DNA of 64,000 nt from Clostridiaceae bacterium 14S0207 (GTDB lineage: Bacteria; Bacillota; Clostridia; Clostridiales; Clostridiaceae), in assembly GCA_003288255.1 (NCBI GenBank), contig CP026600.1:1550001-1614000 (forward strand), written 5' to 3'. Position numbers and translations under genes: made by a program. Positions 1 to 9,208 of this stretch are shown in pieces. How positions within the stretch are numbered: position 1 is the stretch's first letter; each line of letters begins with the position of its first letter. The notes beneath the pieces were generated by a model. The model was not told where the DNA came from. It ran no database searches and saw only the letters and a program-made list of their open reading frames with translations.

Positions 1-755
1 ATATCAGGTACAAGATATAACATATGTCTCGCAATGATAACATCAAAACTTTCATTTTTATATGGAATATGCTGTGCATCAATTTTTTCATATTGAAAGT
101 TATATTTTATATCCTTTAAGTTTTGTTTTGTACTAAATATCATATTTTCACAAAGATCGGATAAAATTATATTCCAATTTTTTTTTATATTTTTACTATT
201 CTTATACCATAGTTCCCCTGTTCCACATCCAAGTTCTAATATTCTTGCATTTTTAGGAATTCTCATGTTATCATAACACCATTGATGCCAATCTATTTTA
301 TTTACATTATAACTATGAAATTTCTTTCTTAAATTTAAATTTTCTTCCGTTTTATACTGTTGTATAATATTATTTTCCATATTAGTCATTTTGATAATAT
401 CAATAAGTTTGTCTGTTTCTAAACATCCTTTATTTTTTATTTGATTTTCCGTCTTCTGTAAAACACCTATAACCGATTCTATATGTCTTTTTTTATTTTC
501 TAAATATTCTCTTTGAATCTTAATTATATCTTCTAAGTTTTCACCTGTTTCACATAAAATTTTATGAATTTCTTCTAGGGATAATCCAAGAAATTTTAAA
601 GTAGTAATCTGTTGCAGTCTAAAAAAATCTTCTTCACTATAAAGTCTATATCCTGAACTACTTTTCTTTAATGGTTTTAATAAACCAATTTTATCATAAT
701 ACCGTAATGTCCTTATTGTTACACCTGCTCTTTCTGCAAACTCACCTATTTTCAA
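1..755 (-). CDS. MerR-family regulator fused to SAM-dependent methyltransferase (partial)
   Basis: The C-terminus lies beyond the left edge. Translation begins at a TTG (753-755) behind a GGGAGGG ribosome binding site and opens with a MerR winged-helix (KIGEFAERAGVTIRTLRYYD, then GLLKPLKKSSSGYRLY). A helical linker follows (about residues 70-125), then a class I methyltransferase fold with the SAM-binding motif ILELGCGTGEL near residue 172 and an IIARHMLYLVP segment near the edge. MerR-methyltransferase fusions are known in Firmicutes, but their substrates are mostly undefined. The gene appears to drive itself from a MerR-type promoter (779-809). A small-molecule or drug-responsive role is inference. 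Confidence 0.85.
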   Translation of the reverse strand, partial: MKIGEFAERAGVTIRTLRYYDKIGLLKPLKKSSSGYRLYSEEDFFRLQQITTLKFLGLSLEEIHKILCETGENLEDIIKIQREYLENKKRHIESVIGVLQKTENQIKNKGCLETDKLIDIIKMTNMENNIIQQYKTEENLNLRKKFHSYNVNKIDWHQWCYDNMRIPKNARILELGCGTGELWYKNSKNIKKNWNIILSDLCENMIFSTKQNLKDIKYNFQYEKIDAQHIPYKNESFDVIIARHMLYLVPD

Positions 756-778
756 ATTTTTTCCCTCCCTTTAAAAAT

Positions 779-809
779 ATTTTAAACCCTCTTCTTACTA
801 GAGAGTCAA
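779..809 (-). promoter_or_regulatory. MerR-type promoter with 19-bp spacer
   Basis: On the minus strand a TTGACT -35 (804-809) and a TAAAAT -10 (779-784) are separated by 19 bp. Two to three bases more than optimal is the hallmark of MerR-activated promoters. The spacer region contains a dyad (ACTCTCT and AGAGGGT), the usual position of a MerR operator. It lies 24 bases upstream of the TTG start of the MerR-methyltransferase gene, so autoregulation is likely. Confidence 0.65.
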
Positions 810-990
810 CTCAAATTTCAATATATTTAAATAATGATTTTACATAATAATATAAATCTGCTTTAGATTTTAATGATTAATAATTTATAATTTATTACAA
901 GATATTTATATTATACAGAATATTTATTCAATTATCCTTAAAAAATTTTTTATTTATAGAGCTAACTTATAATAAGTTTATAATAATAAA

Positions 991-1032
991 ATATCGAATA
1001 CAAAGTATTATACTATACTAAGTATTCGATAT
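991..1032 (-). terminator. stem-loop after the 952-residue secreted protein gene
   Basis: Perfect 11-bp inverted repeat ATATCGAATAC / GTATTCGATAT around a 20-base loop, 62 bases beyond the stop of the minus-strand gene that ends at 1094. The rest of the 756-1093 gap holds only the MerR promoter and AT-rich sequence. Confidence 0.5.
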
Positions 1033-1093
1033 ACATTACAGTTTATTTAATAGAAATTTATTTTTTCTTAATTTTATAAAAATCTATAATATT

Positions 1094-3952
1094 TTACTTA
1101 ACTAATTCTACAGTTGTACCAAAATTATTAGCTATTTTTTGTGTTAATATAACTCTCGAATTAGATTCATCTAACTCAATTTTAAAATATTTAGTAAAAG
1201 ATGCGTTAGCTCTAAATACATTTTCTACTTTTTTAGCTATATCACTAGTACTATCTCCCTTTTTAACATCTACAGAAACTGTACCTATAGTTACATTTAC
1301 ATTAGTTCCCTTAAGCTTTAAAGTAATTGTTTCATCCTTACTTGCACCTTCAGTTATTGTAACATGACACTTCTCTTTTACTCTTGATTTACCTAAATCC
1401 CCTATTCTTTCATCATATTGTAAAAATTCAATTTCATCTGTTCCTAATGCCAAGTTATTAACATTTTCCTTAATTTCTTTACATTCAAATTTAACACTTG
1501 CACCTTTTTCTTCTATTACTACATATCCAGTTTCAAACTTCCAATTTGGATCATTTTCAAGTGCTTTTAAAATTTTACTTTTTATACTACCTGAATCATC
1601 TCCAATTACTAAGTTTATTAACTTACCTACAACAGTAATTGTTTGATTTTTAGTTAGTTTTTTACCTGCAATTTTAAATGCTAAATATCCCTGCTGATTT
1701 GTAGCTTGTCTACCTATTACAAATTTATCTACTAATTCACTTTTTATTTCTACTTCTTTGCTTTTTTGTATAACTTCATTTTTTATTGTATTTACCTTTA
1801 CCTCGAACATTATACGAGTTTGTTTACTCTGACTACTTTCTCTAGCCGCTAATATACATACTTTTACTGTATCATTAACCTCTTTATTATCTCTTACTTT
1901 TATTTTTAATATATCATTTTCATCAATTGATAAACTTAATATATTAGTTTTTCCTATTTGTGCTATAACATTATATAATATTCGTTCACCATCTTCTACT
2001 GTAACTGCTGGTCCTTGCCCATTTATATTTTTTAAATCTATGCTGATATTATCATTCTCATCATTCAGTTCAAATACTTTTCCTTGTAAAACACCTGTTT
2101 GTGTTGGATATATATTATGTTTAGCTTGTTTTTCTTTCTCTACTTTTCTTCTTTCTTCTTCTACTTTCTTTTTAGCTTTTTCAACTTCAATTTGTCTTTG
2201 TTTTTCTATGGCGTCTTTTCTTGCTTCTTCCTCTTGTCTTAATCTTTCTTGTTCAAGTTTAGCTTGATGAGTTTTTTCAAGTTCAATTTGTTTTTGTTTT
2301 TCTATAGCATCTTTTCTTGTTTTCTCTTCTTCTAATTTTTGTTTATTATCCTTAACTTCATTATTTTCTTTCTCAACTTTATTTTTTATTGTATTTACCT
2401 TTACTTCAAACATTATACGAGTTTGTTTACTTTGACTACTTTCTCTAGCCGCTAATATACATACTTTTACTGTATCTTTAATCTCTTTATTATCTCTTAC
2501 TTTTATTTTTAATATATCATTTTCATCAATTGACAAACTTAATATATTAGTCTTTCCTTTTTGAGCTATAATATTATATAATATTTTTTCATCATCTTCT
2601 ACTGTAACTGCTGGTCCTTGTCCATTTATATTTTTTAAATCTATACTTATTTCATTTACACCATTTATTTCAAATATATTTCCCTCTAAAACGCCTGTTC
2701 TAGTTGGGTATATGTTATGCTTAGCTTGGTTTTCTTGTTCTGCTTTTTTTCTTTCTTGTTCAAGTTTAATCTGTCTTGCATTCTCTTCCTCTGCCTGTTT
2801 TTTAGCTTTTTCAAGTTCAGCTTGTTTTTGTTTTTCTATAGCAGCTTGTTTTGCCTTCTCTTCTTCAACTTGGCCTTGATTTTCTTGTTTATCCTTATGA
2901 TTTTGTTTAACGTTTTCTTCCACAATTCTATTTGGTTCATAGCTCTTTAATATTTCATCTATTTTTTCAGAAGTTAATTTTAGGTTTAAGCTTGACCAAT
3001 AAAGGCCAGCGTTAAAAGCTTTATTTTTATCTGCCCCTATATGTTTTAAATATTCAACTAGTTCTTCTGAAGTTCTACAATTTTTAATTGCTTCTTTCTC
3101 CGCATTATTTATTCTTTTGTCAACAATTTCCATATATTTTTTAGCTAATGCTTTAACCTCTAAAACTTGAGTGAAAATTTCAGCTGAATATTCATCTACA
3201 AATTTTTTAACCCCATCATTATACTTTACCTTATTTAAATCACTTAATTCTTCTTCTACTTTTTCTAAAATTAGAGTATTATTAGGTGCTACTTTAATAT
3301 TCTTTACACTAGAAACTAATTTTTCAATTTTTACTTGCTGAACTTTATCTAACTCAGCAGACCAAGTTCTTTTATATTGATCTTCAATTACATCTTTAAC
3401 TAATTCTCTACCTGTGTTTATATCTTCTTGTTTGTTACTTTTTTTTGATTTCTCTATAGATTTAATTATTTCAACAAATATAGGATGCTGTTTAGTATCA
3501 ACTTGCTTTGAAAATTCACCAATAGCCCAATTTAATGATTTAGGTAATTTACCAATAGCCTCTCTAGCTTCTTTTATAGATTCTTGAGTTCCTAATTTTA
3601 AACATTTTTCAGTTGCATTATATGCATCTTTATAAAGTTGATCTATATTTTTTTTACCAGTAGTATTCTTTGAAATCTTTTCTGTTTTTTTCTCATTTTC
3701 TCTAGAATTACTTTGTAAAATAGCAGATTTCTTTTTTCTAAGCTGTATTTTTTCATCTAAACTAACATTTTCATCTTCTATTTCATTAATATCTATACTT
3801 TCATTAGTTACTCTTAGTGCTATATCTTGTCCTGATTTTTTTAAATTCCTTTTAACATCAGACCATAATGAATTTTGTACTGCAAAACCATTTGTAGCTA
3901 TACTCATTGTTAACGTTAATGCGATTAAACTACTTAAAAATACTTTTCTCAT
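1094..3952 (-). CDS. large secreted repeat/coiled-coil protein, function unknown
   Basis: 952 residues. A signal peptide occupies about residues 1-24 (MRKVF, a hydrophobic core, then NGFA). Residues 30-360 are charged and helical. Two nearly identical beta-rich modules (about 410-523 and 610-722, each opening KHNIYPT and closing VNTIKN) are each preceded by a Glu/Lys/Gln-rich coiled coil. The C-terminus carries two related domains of about 95 residues (near 745-840 and 855-952). There is no LPXTG, SLH or choline-binding anchor, so it is secreted or held non-covalently. An adhesin or surface-structural role is inference; I do not recognise a named family. The start follows an AAAGGAGAG ribosome binding site. 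Confidence 0.8.
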   Translation of the reverse strand: MRKVFLSSLIALTLTMSIATNGFAVQNSLWSDVKRNLKKSGQDIALRVTNESIDINEIEDENVSLDEKIQLRKKKSAILQSNSRENEKKTEKISKNTTGKKNIDQLYKDAYNATEKCLKLGTQESIKEAREAIGKLPKSLNWAIGEFSKQVDTKQHPIFVEIIKSIEKSKKSNKQEDINTGRELVKDVIEDQYKRTWSAELDKVQQVKIEKLVSSVKNIKVAPNNTLILEKVEEELSDLNKVKYNDGVKKFVDEYSAEIFTQVLEVKALAKKYMEIVDKRINNAEKEAIKNCRTSEELVEYLKHIGADKNKAFNAGLYWSSLNLKLTSEKIDEILKSYEPNRIVEENVKQNHKDKQENQGQVEEEKAKQAAIEKQKQAELEKAKKQAEEENARQIKLEQERKKAEQENQAKHNIYPTRTGVLEGNIFEINGVNEISIDLKNINGQGPAVTVEDDEKILYNIIAQKGKTNILSLSIDENDILKIKVRDNKEIKDTVKVCILAARESSQSKQTRIMFEVKVNTIKNKVEKENNEVKDNKQKLEEEKTRKDAIEKQKQIELEKTHQAKLEQERLRQEEEARKDAIEKQRQIEVEKAKKKVEEERRKVEKEKQAKHNIYPTQTGVLQGKVFELNDENDNISIDLKNINGQGPAVTVEDGERILYNVIAQIGKTNILSLSIDENDILKIKVRDNKEVNDTVKVCILAARESSQSKQTRIMFEVKVNTIKNEVIQKSKEVEIKSELVDKFVIGRQATNQQGYLAFKIAGKKLTKNQTITVVGKLINLVIGDDSGSIKSKILKALENDPNWKFETGYVVIEEKGASVKFECKEIKENVNNLALGTDEIEFLQYDERIGDLGKSRVKEKCHVTITEGASKDETITLKLKGTNVNVTIGTVSVDVKKGDSTSDIAKKVENVFRANASFTKYFKIELDESNSRVILTQKIANNFGTTVELVK
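1782..2126 (-). repeat. internal module, copy 2 of the secreted repeat protein
   Basis: About 345 bp encoding residues 610-722. It matches 2384-2726 almost base for base, including synonymous positions, which indicates recent duplication or gene conversion. Confidence 0.85.
2384..2726 (-). repeat. internal module, copy 1 of the secreted repeat protein
   Basis: About 343 bp encoding residues 410-523, the partner of 1782-2126. The intervening coiled-coil linkers are similar but less conserved. Confidence 0.85.
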
Positions 3953-4165
3953 AAAATCTCTCCTTTTATTTTATTGATTATATTTTATATATTAATATAT
4001 TGGTTACAATTTGTTCAATTTTTTCTTATATTTTTAACATAGTGTTAATATTTATTTAACATTAAACAACATTTTTTGACAAATTAGCTGAATTATTTTT
4101 GTATTTATTGATTATTTTTCAATTTATTAATCTACTTATTCATTTTTATTTAACTTTTTCCATTA

Positions 4166-4236
4166 AAAAAAGAACAATTAAGCTACATTTCTCTATACAT
4201 TTAAATATTGCATAGTAATAGCTTTTTTGTTCTTTT
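4166..4236 (-). terminator. terminator-like hairpin after the YdcZ pair
   Basis: Arms AAAGAACAATTAAGCTA and TAGCTTTTTTGTTCTTT pair over about 17 bases with two mismatches, just beyond the stop of the gene ending at 4261. Otherwise 3953-4260 holds the ribosome binding site and promoter region of the secreted protein gene; no other gene is visible. Confidence 0.5.
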
Positions 4237-4260
4237 AACTTTATTCTTTTATATTAAATT

Positions 4261-4707
4261 TTACTCTGAATCTGAATTATTTAGATTTTTATCGATTTTG
4301 GAATTATATATAATTCCTAAAGTTACAATTATAGACCCTATTATTTTATTTATTTCTATATTTCCACATATTATAAAGTCAATTATAATTCCCGTTATTA
4401 CTTGCCCTATAAATAAAAGTATCATACTATAAAATATTGGTATTCTAGGAATTATTATGTTTGATGTATATACAACCGATACCCCTATTAAACCTCCTAA
4501 AAACATAAATATAGGTGTGCTTTTTAATTGTGCTATTGATATTTGTACTGAACTTCCTATAATCAACAATGTAAATATAGAAAAAATCAATCCAACTATA
4601 TAATTTATTAATGTACTTTGAATTAATCCTACCTTTTTTGCAAGTGTTGAATTAATAACCATAGATAATGTAGTTAATATTCCACCTATTATTGCAAGTA
4701 TGTACAT
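4261..4707 (-). CDS. YdcZ-type DMT transporter, second subunit
   Basis: 148 residues, almost entirely hydrophobic, with four to five membrane segments and the family-typical opening MYILAIIGGILTTLSMVINS. It belongs to the half-length YdcZ (DUF606) branch of the drug/metabolite transporter superfamily, whose members occur as tandem pairs thought to form a heterodimer. It lies 12 bases after its partner (4720-5142) with a GGAGG site. The substrate is unknown. The hydrophilic tail SKIDKNLNNSDSE is probably cytoplasmic. Confidence 0.8.
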   Translation of the reverse strand: MYILAIIGGILTTLSMVINSTLAKKVGLIQSTLINYIVGLIFSIFTLLIIGSSVQISIAQLKSTPIFMFLGGLIGVSVVYTSNIIIPRIPIFYSMILLFIGQVITGIIIDFIICGNIEINKIIGSIIVTLGIIYNSKIDKNLNNSDSE

Positions 4708-4719
4708 TTATTATTCCTC

Positions 4720-5142
4720 CTATCTTATTGTCATTACTATTAATCCAATTATTATAATAGTAAAACCTATTAATTTTTTGCTATTAAATCCATATCTTTT
4801 CATTCCGAATAACCCATAGTTATCGATAAATGATGAAAATACTAATTGTCCAAATACAGCTAAAGAAGTTGTCAATGTAACACCTATAGTTCCTATTGTT
4901 AAAATATTACTTATTGTTAATGCAACACCTACTGCACCTCCACAAAATAGATATTTTGGAATATTGGTATTAATTTTAACCATTTCTTTTCTTATTATCA
5001 TAATTAAAATTGTAGCAATTAATCCCACTATATGGATTATTATAAGTGAATACATTGTTCCAACTTTTCCTTCTAATTGGCTATTGAAGGTTATCATTAT
5101 AGAAATTAAACTCCCGATAAATAATGCTAAAATATTATACAT
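4720..5142 (-). CDS. YdcZ-type DMT transporter, first subunit
   Basis: 140 residues with four to five membrane helices and the opening MYNILALFIGSLISIMITFN, including the NSQLEGKVG loop typical of YdcZ proteins. It is the paralogue of the next gene and is cotranscribed with it. A Crp/Fnr regulator diverges from the shared promoter region (5143-5315), which contains a dyad, so control by that regulator is likely. Transport substrate unknown. Confidence 0.82.
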   Translation of the reverse strand: MYNILALFIGSLISIMITFNSQLEGKVGTMYSLIIIHIVGLIATILIMIIRKEMVKINTNIPKYLFCGGAVGVALTISNILTIGTIGVTLTTSLAVFGQLVFSSFIDNYGLFGMKRYGFNSKKLIGFTIIIIGLIVMTIR

Positions 5143-5214
5143 TAATTATTCCCCCATTAATAATGTTACTTTTTTTAATCAAGTATATAATATCAAAGTA
5201 ATACTTTTTTACAT

Positions 5215-5228
5215 AGGACATTTGTCCT
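5215..5228. promoter_or_regulatory. dyad operator between ydcZ-type pair and Crp/Fnr gene
   Basis: AGGACA-TT-TGTCCT is a perfect 6+2+6 dyad in the divergent intergenic region. Position and symmetry suit binding of the dimeric Crp/Fnr regulator encoded alongside; the sequence differs from the E. coli Crp and Fnr consensus. Confidence 0.45.
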
Positions 5229-5315
5229 GTATAAATCTGAAATAAACGTTTATAATTTAATATATTACTTTGTTATTTATTTTTATCTTAAATTAATCGT
5301 CTTGGGGTGAATTAC

Positions 5316-6005
5316 TTGAAAAAATTAAAAGATCAAACTTTACTTGAAACATATTTAAAAAAATATTTATTAGATACATATTTAAATAAAAATTTGATAA
5401 ACTACTGTGAACTTCATACCTTCAATAAAAACGAAATGATTTGCACATTAAATGAAAATATGTATTATATGTATTTTTTAGTTAAAGGAAAGGCTAAAAT
5501 TTACACTCTTATATCAACTGGAAAATCTCTACTCCTATCATTTACAACTCCTCTTTCAATAATGGGGGATATTGAATTTTTAGATAATCCTGCGGCTGAC
5601 TGCTCTGTACAAGCTCTAGAATGTTGTTATTGTATTGCAATTCCAATTGATAAAGTTCAAAAATTTGCATGTAATGATCCTAAATTTTTAAGATTTATTA
5701 TATACTCCTTAGAAAAAAAACTTAGAAATAACTCAAATTTTAGTTCTATAAACATGCTCTATCCATTAAAAAATAGGTTTGCAAGCTATTTACTATCTAT
5801 TCCAAGTACTGATGATAACATAGTTGAAATCGAGGAATTAACACATATATCCGAACTTTTAGGTTCGAGTTATAGACATTTAAATAGGGTTATTAAAGAT
5901 CTTTGTGATACTAACATTATATTAAAAGAATTAAATACTATAAAAATCTTAAATATAGATAAGTTAAAAATGTTAGCATTAGATATATACAAACATGAAA
6001 AATAA
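5316..6005 (+). CDS. Crp/Fnr-family transcriptional regulator
   Basis: About 229 residues. An N-terminal cyclic-nucleotide-binding beta-roll (about 20-125, containing YFLVKGKAKIYTLISTGKSL and MGDIEFLDNPAADCSVQAL) is followed by a dimer helix and a winged helix (about 165-220, ISELLGSSYRHLNRVIKDLC). The overall form is YeiL-like. I chose the TTG at 5316 because GGGGTG (5304-5309) is correctly spaced for it; the upstream GTG at 5307 is inside that site. It diverges from the YdcZ pair and probably controls it. Cysteines near residues 98-108 are not in an FNR cluster pattern. Confidence 0.82.
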   Translation: MKKLKDQTLLETYLKKYLLDTYLNKNLINYCELHTFNKNEMICTLNENMYYMYFLVKGKAKIYTLISTGKSLLLSFTTPLSIMGDIEFLDNPAADCSVQALECCYCIAIPIDKVQKFACNDPKFLRFIIYSLEKKLRNNSNFSSINMLYPLKNRFASYLLSIPSTDDNIVEIEELTHISELLGSSYRHLNRVIKDLCDTNIILKELNTIKILNIDKLKMLALDIYKHEK

Positions 6006-6143
6006 AAAAACTATAAGTTCTAAAAATCCAATTTTGTTTTATAATATAATTTATTATAAAACTTGGACTAATAGTTGCTTATAGTCTATTTATTAATTTT
6101 AATTATTTGTTTGGTCTCTATAAACCTTATTGTAAATAAATTT

Positions 6144-6644
6144 TTAGTTATGTAATTCCTTAATAAACATTTGTGCCGTTTTTCCATCATCAACTTTATA
6201 AGTTTTACACAATATAAATCCATTTTTTAATAATATTTTCTTTGAACGTATATTATCTGGATTTATTATTGCTGTGACCTTAGATATATTACTTATTTTT
6301 TTAATTTTTTCTAGTAAGTTTTCCGCAATTTCAGTTCCATATCTATTTCCCCAATATTCTGGAAGTAATAAATATTCAATTTCCACCTCTGTACAATCAT
6401 TATTTACCGAAATGGCAGCTAGTCCTATAAAAGTATCCTCATTCTTTTTAAAAACTTTGAAATATCCAAAATCCTTAGTTCTACTGTTTTGCTCCATCAT
6501 CTTTTTATAAAACCCTTCGGATTCTTCTCTAGTAAAAATTCTTCCATAATTCATTACCATTAATTCTTCATTAGTAGTCAACTTTAAAAAATATGAAAAA
6601 TCTTCTTCTAAAACAAACCTCTTAAAACATATTCTTTTTTCCAT
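6144..6644 (-). CDS. GNAT N-acetyltransferase (RimJ/RimL-like)
   Basis: 166 residues. The start is the ATG at 6644, preceded by GGAGGTG. It shows the GNAT order: substrate-side helices, the central strand VEIEYLLLPEYWGNRYGTEI (the acetyl-CoA loop) and the C-terminal INPDNIRSKKILLKNGFIL motif. RimJ/RimL-type enzymes acetylate protein N-termini or small amines; the substrate here cannot be read from sequence. A decayed relative lies immediately upstream (6679-7151). Confidence 0.82.
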   Translation of the reverse strand: MEKRICFKRFVLEEDFSYFLKLTTNEELMVMNYGRIFTREESEGFYKKMMEQNSRTKDFGYFKVFKKNEDTFIGLAAISVNNDCTEVEIEYLLLPEYWGNRYGTEIAENLLEKIKKISNISKVTAIINPDNIRSKKILLKNGFILCKTYKVDDGKTAQMFIKELHN

Positions 6645-6678
6645 CCCTACACCTCCAATATTTAAAATAATTAATTTG

Positions 6679-7151
6679 TTATATATGCATATGATATTCA
6701 TTAATGATTTCTATTTTAGCACCTTTATTCTCCCAAATCTTCCTAGATGCAATATTATTTTTTTAATCTTACTGCTTAAATATATTATTTCCTTTTTTGT
6801 AGCATACTCTAATATTTTTTCAAAAGCTTTAGTTACCTATACTTTTCCCCAATATTTACTACCACTCCAGTAACCAACCTTTGCTTTTTTATTTTTAATA
6901 TCTTGATTACTTAAAGAAATAGTTCCAATAGCTATATCTTTATAAATAATAGCAAATACCTCTGCGTTATTGATCTTGCACCATTTATCACTGTACTTTA
7001 AAAATTCTTCTATAGATATTTCTTCTCTGTTTTCTTTTGTTCCTAAAGAATTTAATAATACAGTATCTTTATTTAATATTTCTAAAAGTTGAACTGCAAA
7101 AGCATTATTAATTTTTTTAATAGATATATTATCTTTTACCCTCAATTTCAT
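6679..7151 (-). pseudogene. GNAT acetyltransferase, frameshifted remnant
   Basis: The frame from ATG 7151 (AAGGAG five bases upstream) encodes a GNAT N-terminus up to VGYWSGSKYWGK and then stops at 6837. The missing half continues in other frames: VTKAFEKILEYATKKEI, then NIASRKIWENKGAKIEIINE, ending at TAA 6679. At least two frameshifts are needed to join the pieces. It is a paralogue of the intact gene just downstream. A sequencing error is possible for one shift but unlikely for both. Confidence 0.75.
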
Positions 7152-7414
7152 TAATCTCCTTAACATATCCTAAAATTAAATATTATACTAAAACCTAACT
7201 TTTTAATTTATTCTTATTGTATAGTATATGTCAAAAAAATTCAATATTTATAAAAAATTAATTATTGTAAAAATATATAGTTTTATTAAGTAATAAAAAA
7301 ATCCTTTTAATAAGTTCTTGTCCAATAATTAATGTTCTTTGTAACAATTTATTATCTTGATAAATATATTAGAACTAAGGAAGTAAATTTTAATATATTT
7401 TAGAGGTGTTTATA

Positions 7415-7975
7415 ATGAATCAAATGATAATACAAAATCAATGTACAAATGATAATATCTCAAATAATTCCTATGTTGAGATTTTAAATCTTGGTTGGTA
7501 TTTTGCAGAATTCTATATCACCTATATAGCAGCTAATGGTGAACAAATTACAGATGATAGTGGTGTTTTTTCTCTTGGGCAAACCCGTAGATTATATATT
7601 GCTGGCGGTACCACACAAGTTATTTTAAAAGTAGAAGTATGGATATTTGGTAAAGATGTTATATTATTTAATGATTTTATTGATACAAGAAATTCAAATT
7701 GCTTTGAATTACATGGAACAATTTTTTATCCAACTATGAGAAGAATGGCTTGTTCAGACTCAAACTCAAATAACTGTTCCTGTTGTTGTAAAGCTTGTTG
7801 TAAATCTTGTTGCTCCGAAGATTGTTATCGTAATCTTTGTTGTTATAAATCTTATTGTTGTAAACCTTACTGTAATAAATCTTGCTGTAATTATGCTAAT
7901 GATAATTGCTGCTGTAATAAGTGTTCGTGTAATTATTATAATTCTTATAAATTCAATTCATTCAAAAATATTTAA
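7415..7975 (+). CDS. protein with cysteine-dense C-terminal tail
   Basis: 186 residues. ATG 7415 follows GAGGTG; the earlier in-frame GTG lies in that site. Residues 20-112 form a predicted beta-rich domain (VEILNLGWYFAEFYITYIA, then SLGQTRRLYIAGGTTQ). From residue 112 the tail holds 22 cysteines in about 75 residues, many in CC and CCC runs. No signal peptide is visible. The beta domain aligns with that of the gene at 12258-12644, which carries its cysteines at the opposite end. A disulfide-crosslinked spore-surface role is inference by analogy with cysteine-rich clostridial exosporium proteins; metal binding is the alternative. The downstream terminator was hit by an IS. Confidence 0.75.
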   Translation: MNQMIIQNQCTNDNISNNSYVEILNLGWYFAEFYITYIAANGEQITDDSGVFSLGQTRRLYIAGGTTQVILKVEVWIFGKDVILFNDFIDTRNSNCFELHGTIFYPTMRRMACSDSNSNNCSCCCKACCKSCCSEDCYRNLCCYKSYCCKPYCNKSCCNYANDNCCCNKCSCNYYNSYKFNSFKNI

Positions 7976-8081
7976 GATCCTAAATATGAAAATTTCTAAC
8001 AAAAATTTATTGATATTTAAATGAAATATATTTTAAGAAAAATCAAAAAAAATATACTATATTAAATGTTTAAAAAGATGG

Positions 8082-8112
8082 GGCTGTCGCACTAAAAAAT
8101 AGTGCGACAGCC
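8082..8112. terminator. subterminal hairpin of the IS1182-family element
   Basis: Perfect 13-bp stem GGCTGTCGCACTA / TAGTGCGACAGCC with an A5 loop, followed by TTTT. It includes part of the terminal repeat. Such a structure can stop transcription entering from outside and so protect transposase expression from read-through. Confidence 0.65.
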
Positions 8113-9098
8113 TTTTGCGTAAAAAATAAATCTCCCACTCGAAAGAGTGAAAGATTTATAGTAAAATTAATATATGACAAAACATATTAATTTACATAAA
8201 AATTATACTTCAAATCGTGGAAATTATCAATTAAAACTTCCACTAAATATTGAATACATGATTCAAAATAATGATTCGGTGCGTTTGCTAAATCAATTTG
8301 TAGAGGAGATGGATTTAACAGATTTATATTTGACTTATTCCCAATTAAGGTAAAATCAGGCTACGACTCGTCATATGCTGAAGATTGTATTTTATTCTTA
8401 TATGAACCGTAGGTATTCTTCTAGAGAAATGGAAAACTCTTGCTAAAGGGATGTTAATTTTATGTATCTCCTAGAAGGGTCGCCGGTACTAGATCATTCT
8501 ACATTTGCAAGATTTCGTAGTCTTCACCTTGCTCCCTGTTCGGAAATAATTATGGCTGAAATGACTAATTTTTTTTATGAGATTGGAGAAATATTAGGAG
8601 ATTCTATATTTATTGATGGCACAAAGATAGAGGCATGTGCTAATAAATATACTTTTGTTTGGAAAAAAGCAGTTTCAAAGAACTTACAGAAATTGCTTTC
8701 TAAATTAGCTGATTTAGTAGCTGAATGTGAAGAACTTTATGGAATAAAACTTATATATGAAAACAAAGTAAAAATAAAGCATGTAAAGAAGCTACGCAAA
8801 CAACTTTACTCTTTAAAACAAAAAGAAAATATCCAATTTGTACATGGATGTGGCAAAAGAAAAACTCCTATTCAACGTTCTATTGAAAAACTCGAAGAGT
8901 ATCTTGGTAAGTTAAGAGAATATACGCAGAAAATCTATACCTGCGGTAAACGTAATAGTTATTCTAAGACAGATAAAGATGCAACTTTTATGAGAATGAA
9001 AGAAGATGCTATGAGAAATGGTCAGTTAAAACCAGGTTACAATGTTCAGCATGGAGTAGATTCTGAATATATCGTATGGCTTACTGTTGGAGATGAGC

Positions 9099-9105
9099 CT
9101 ACGGA
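9099..9105 (+). repeat. target-site duplication, left copy (IS21-family)
   Basis: CTACGGA, repeated at 11303-11309 on the other side of the IS21-family element. Confidence 0.75.
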
Positions 9106-9208
9106 TATAAATGATACTATAAAAATGTAAGAAAGTGATCATTTAAGGATGTAAGAATTAAGTTTATGTATAATAATATAATTACCAACATTCAAACTGG
9201 AGGTAATT

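Noticed and set aside
1782..2726. CRISPR-like repeats
   Set aside because: The repeats are two long in-frame protein-coding modules, not short repeats with spacers.
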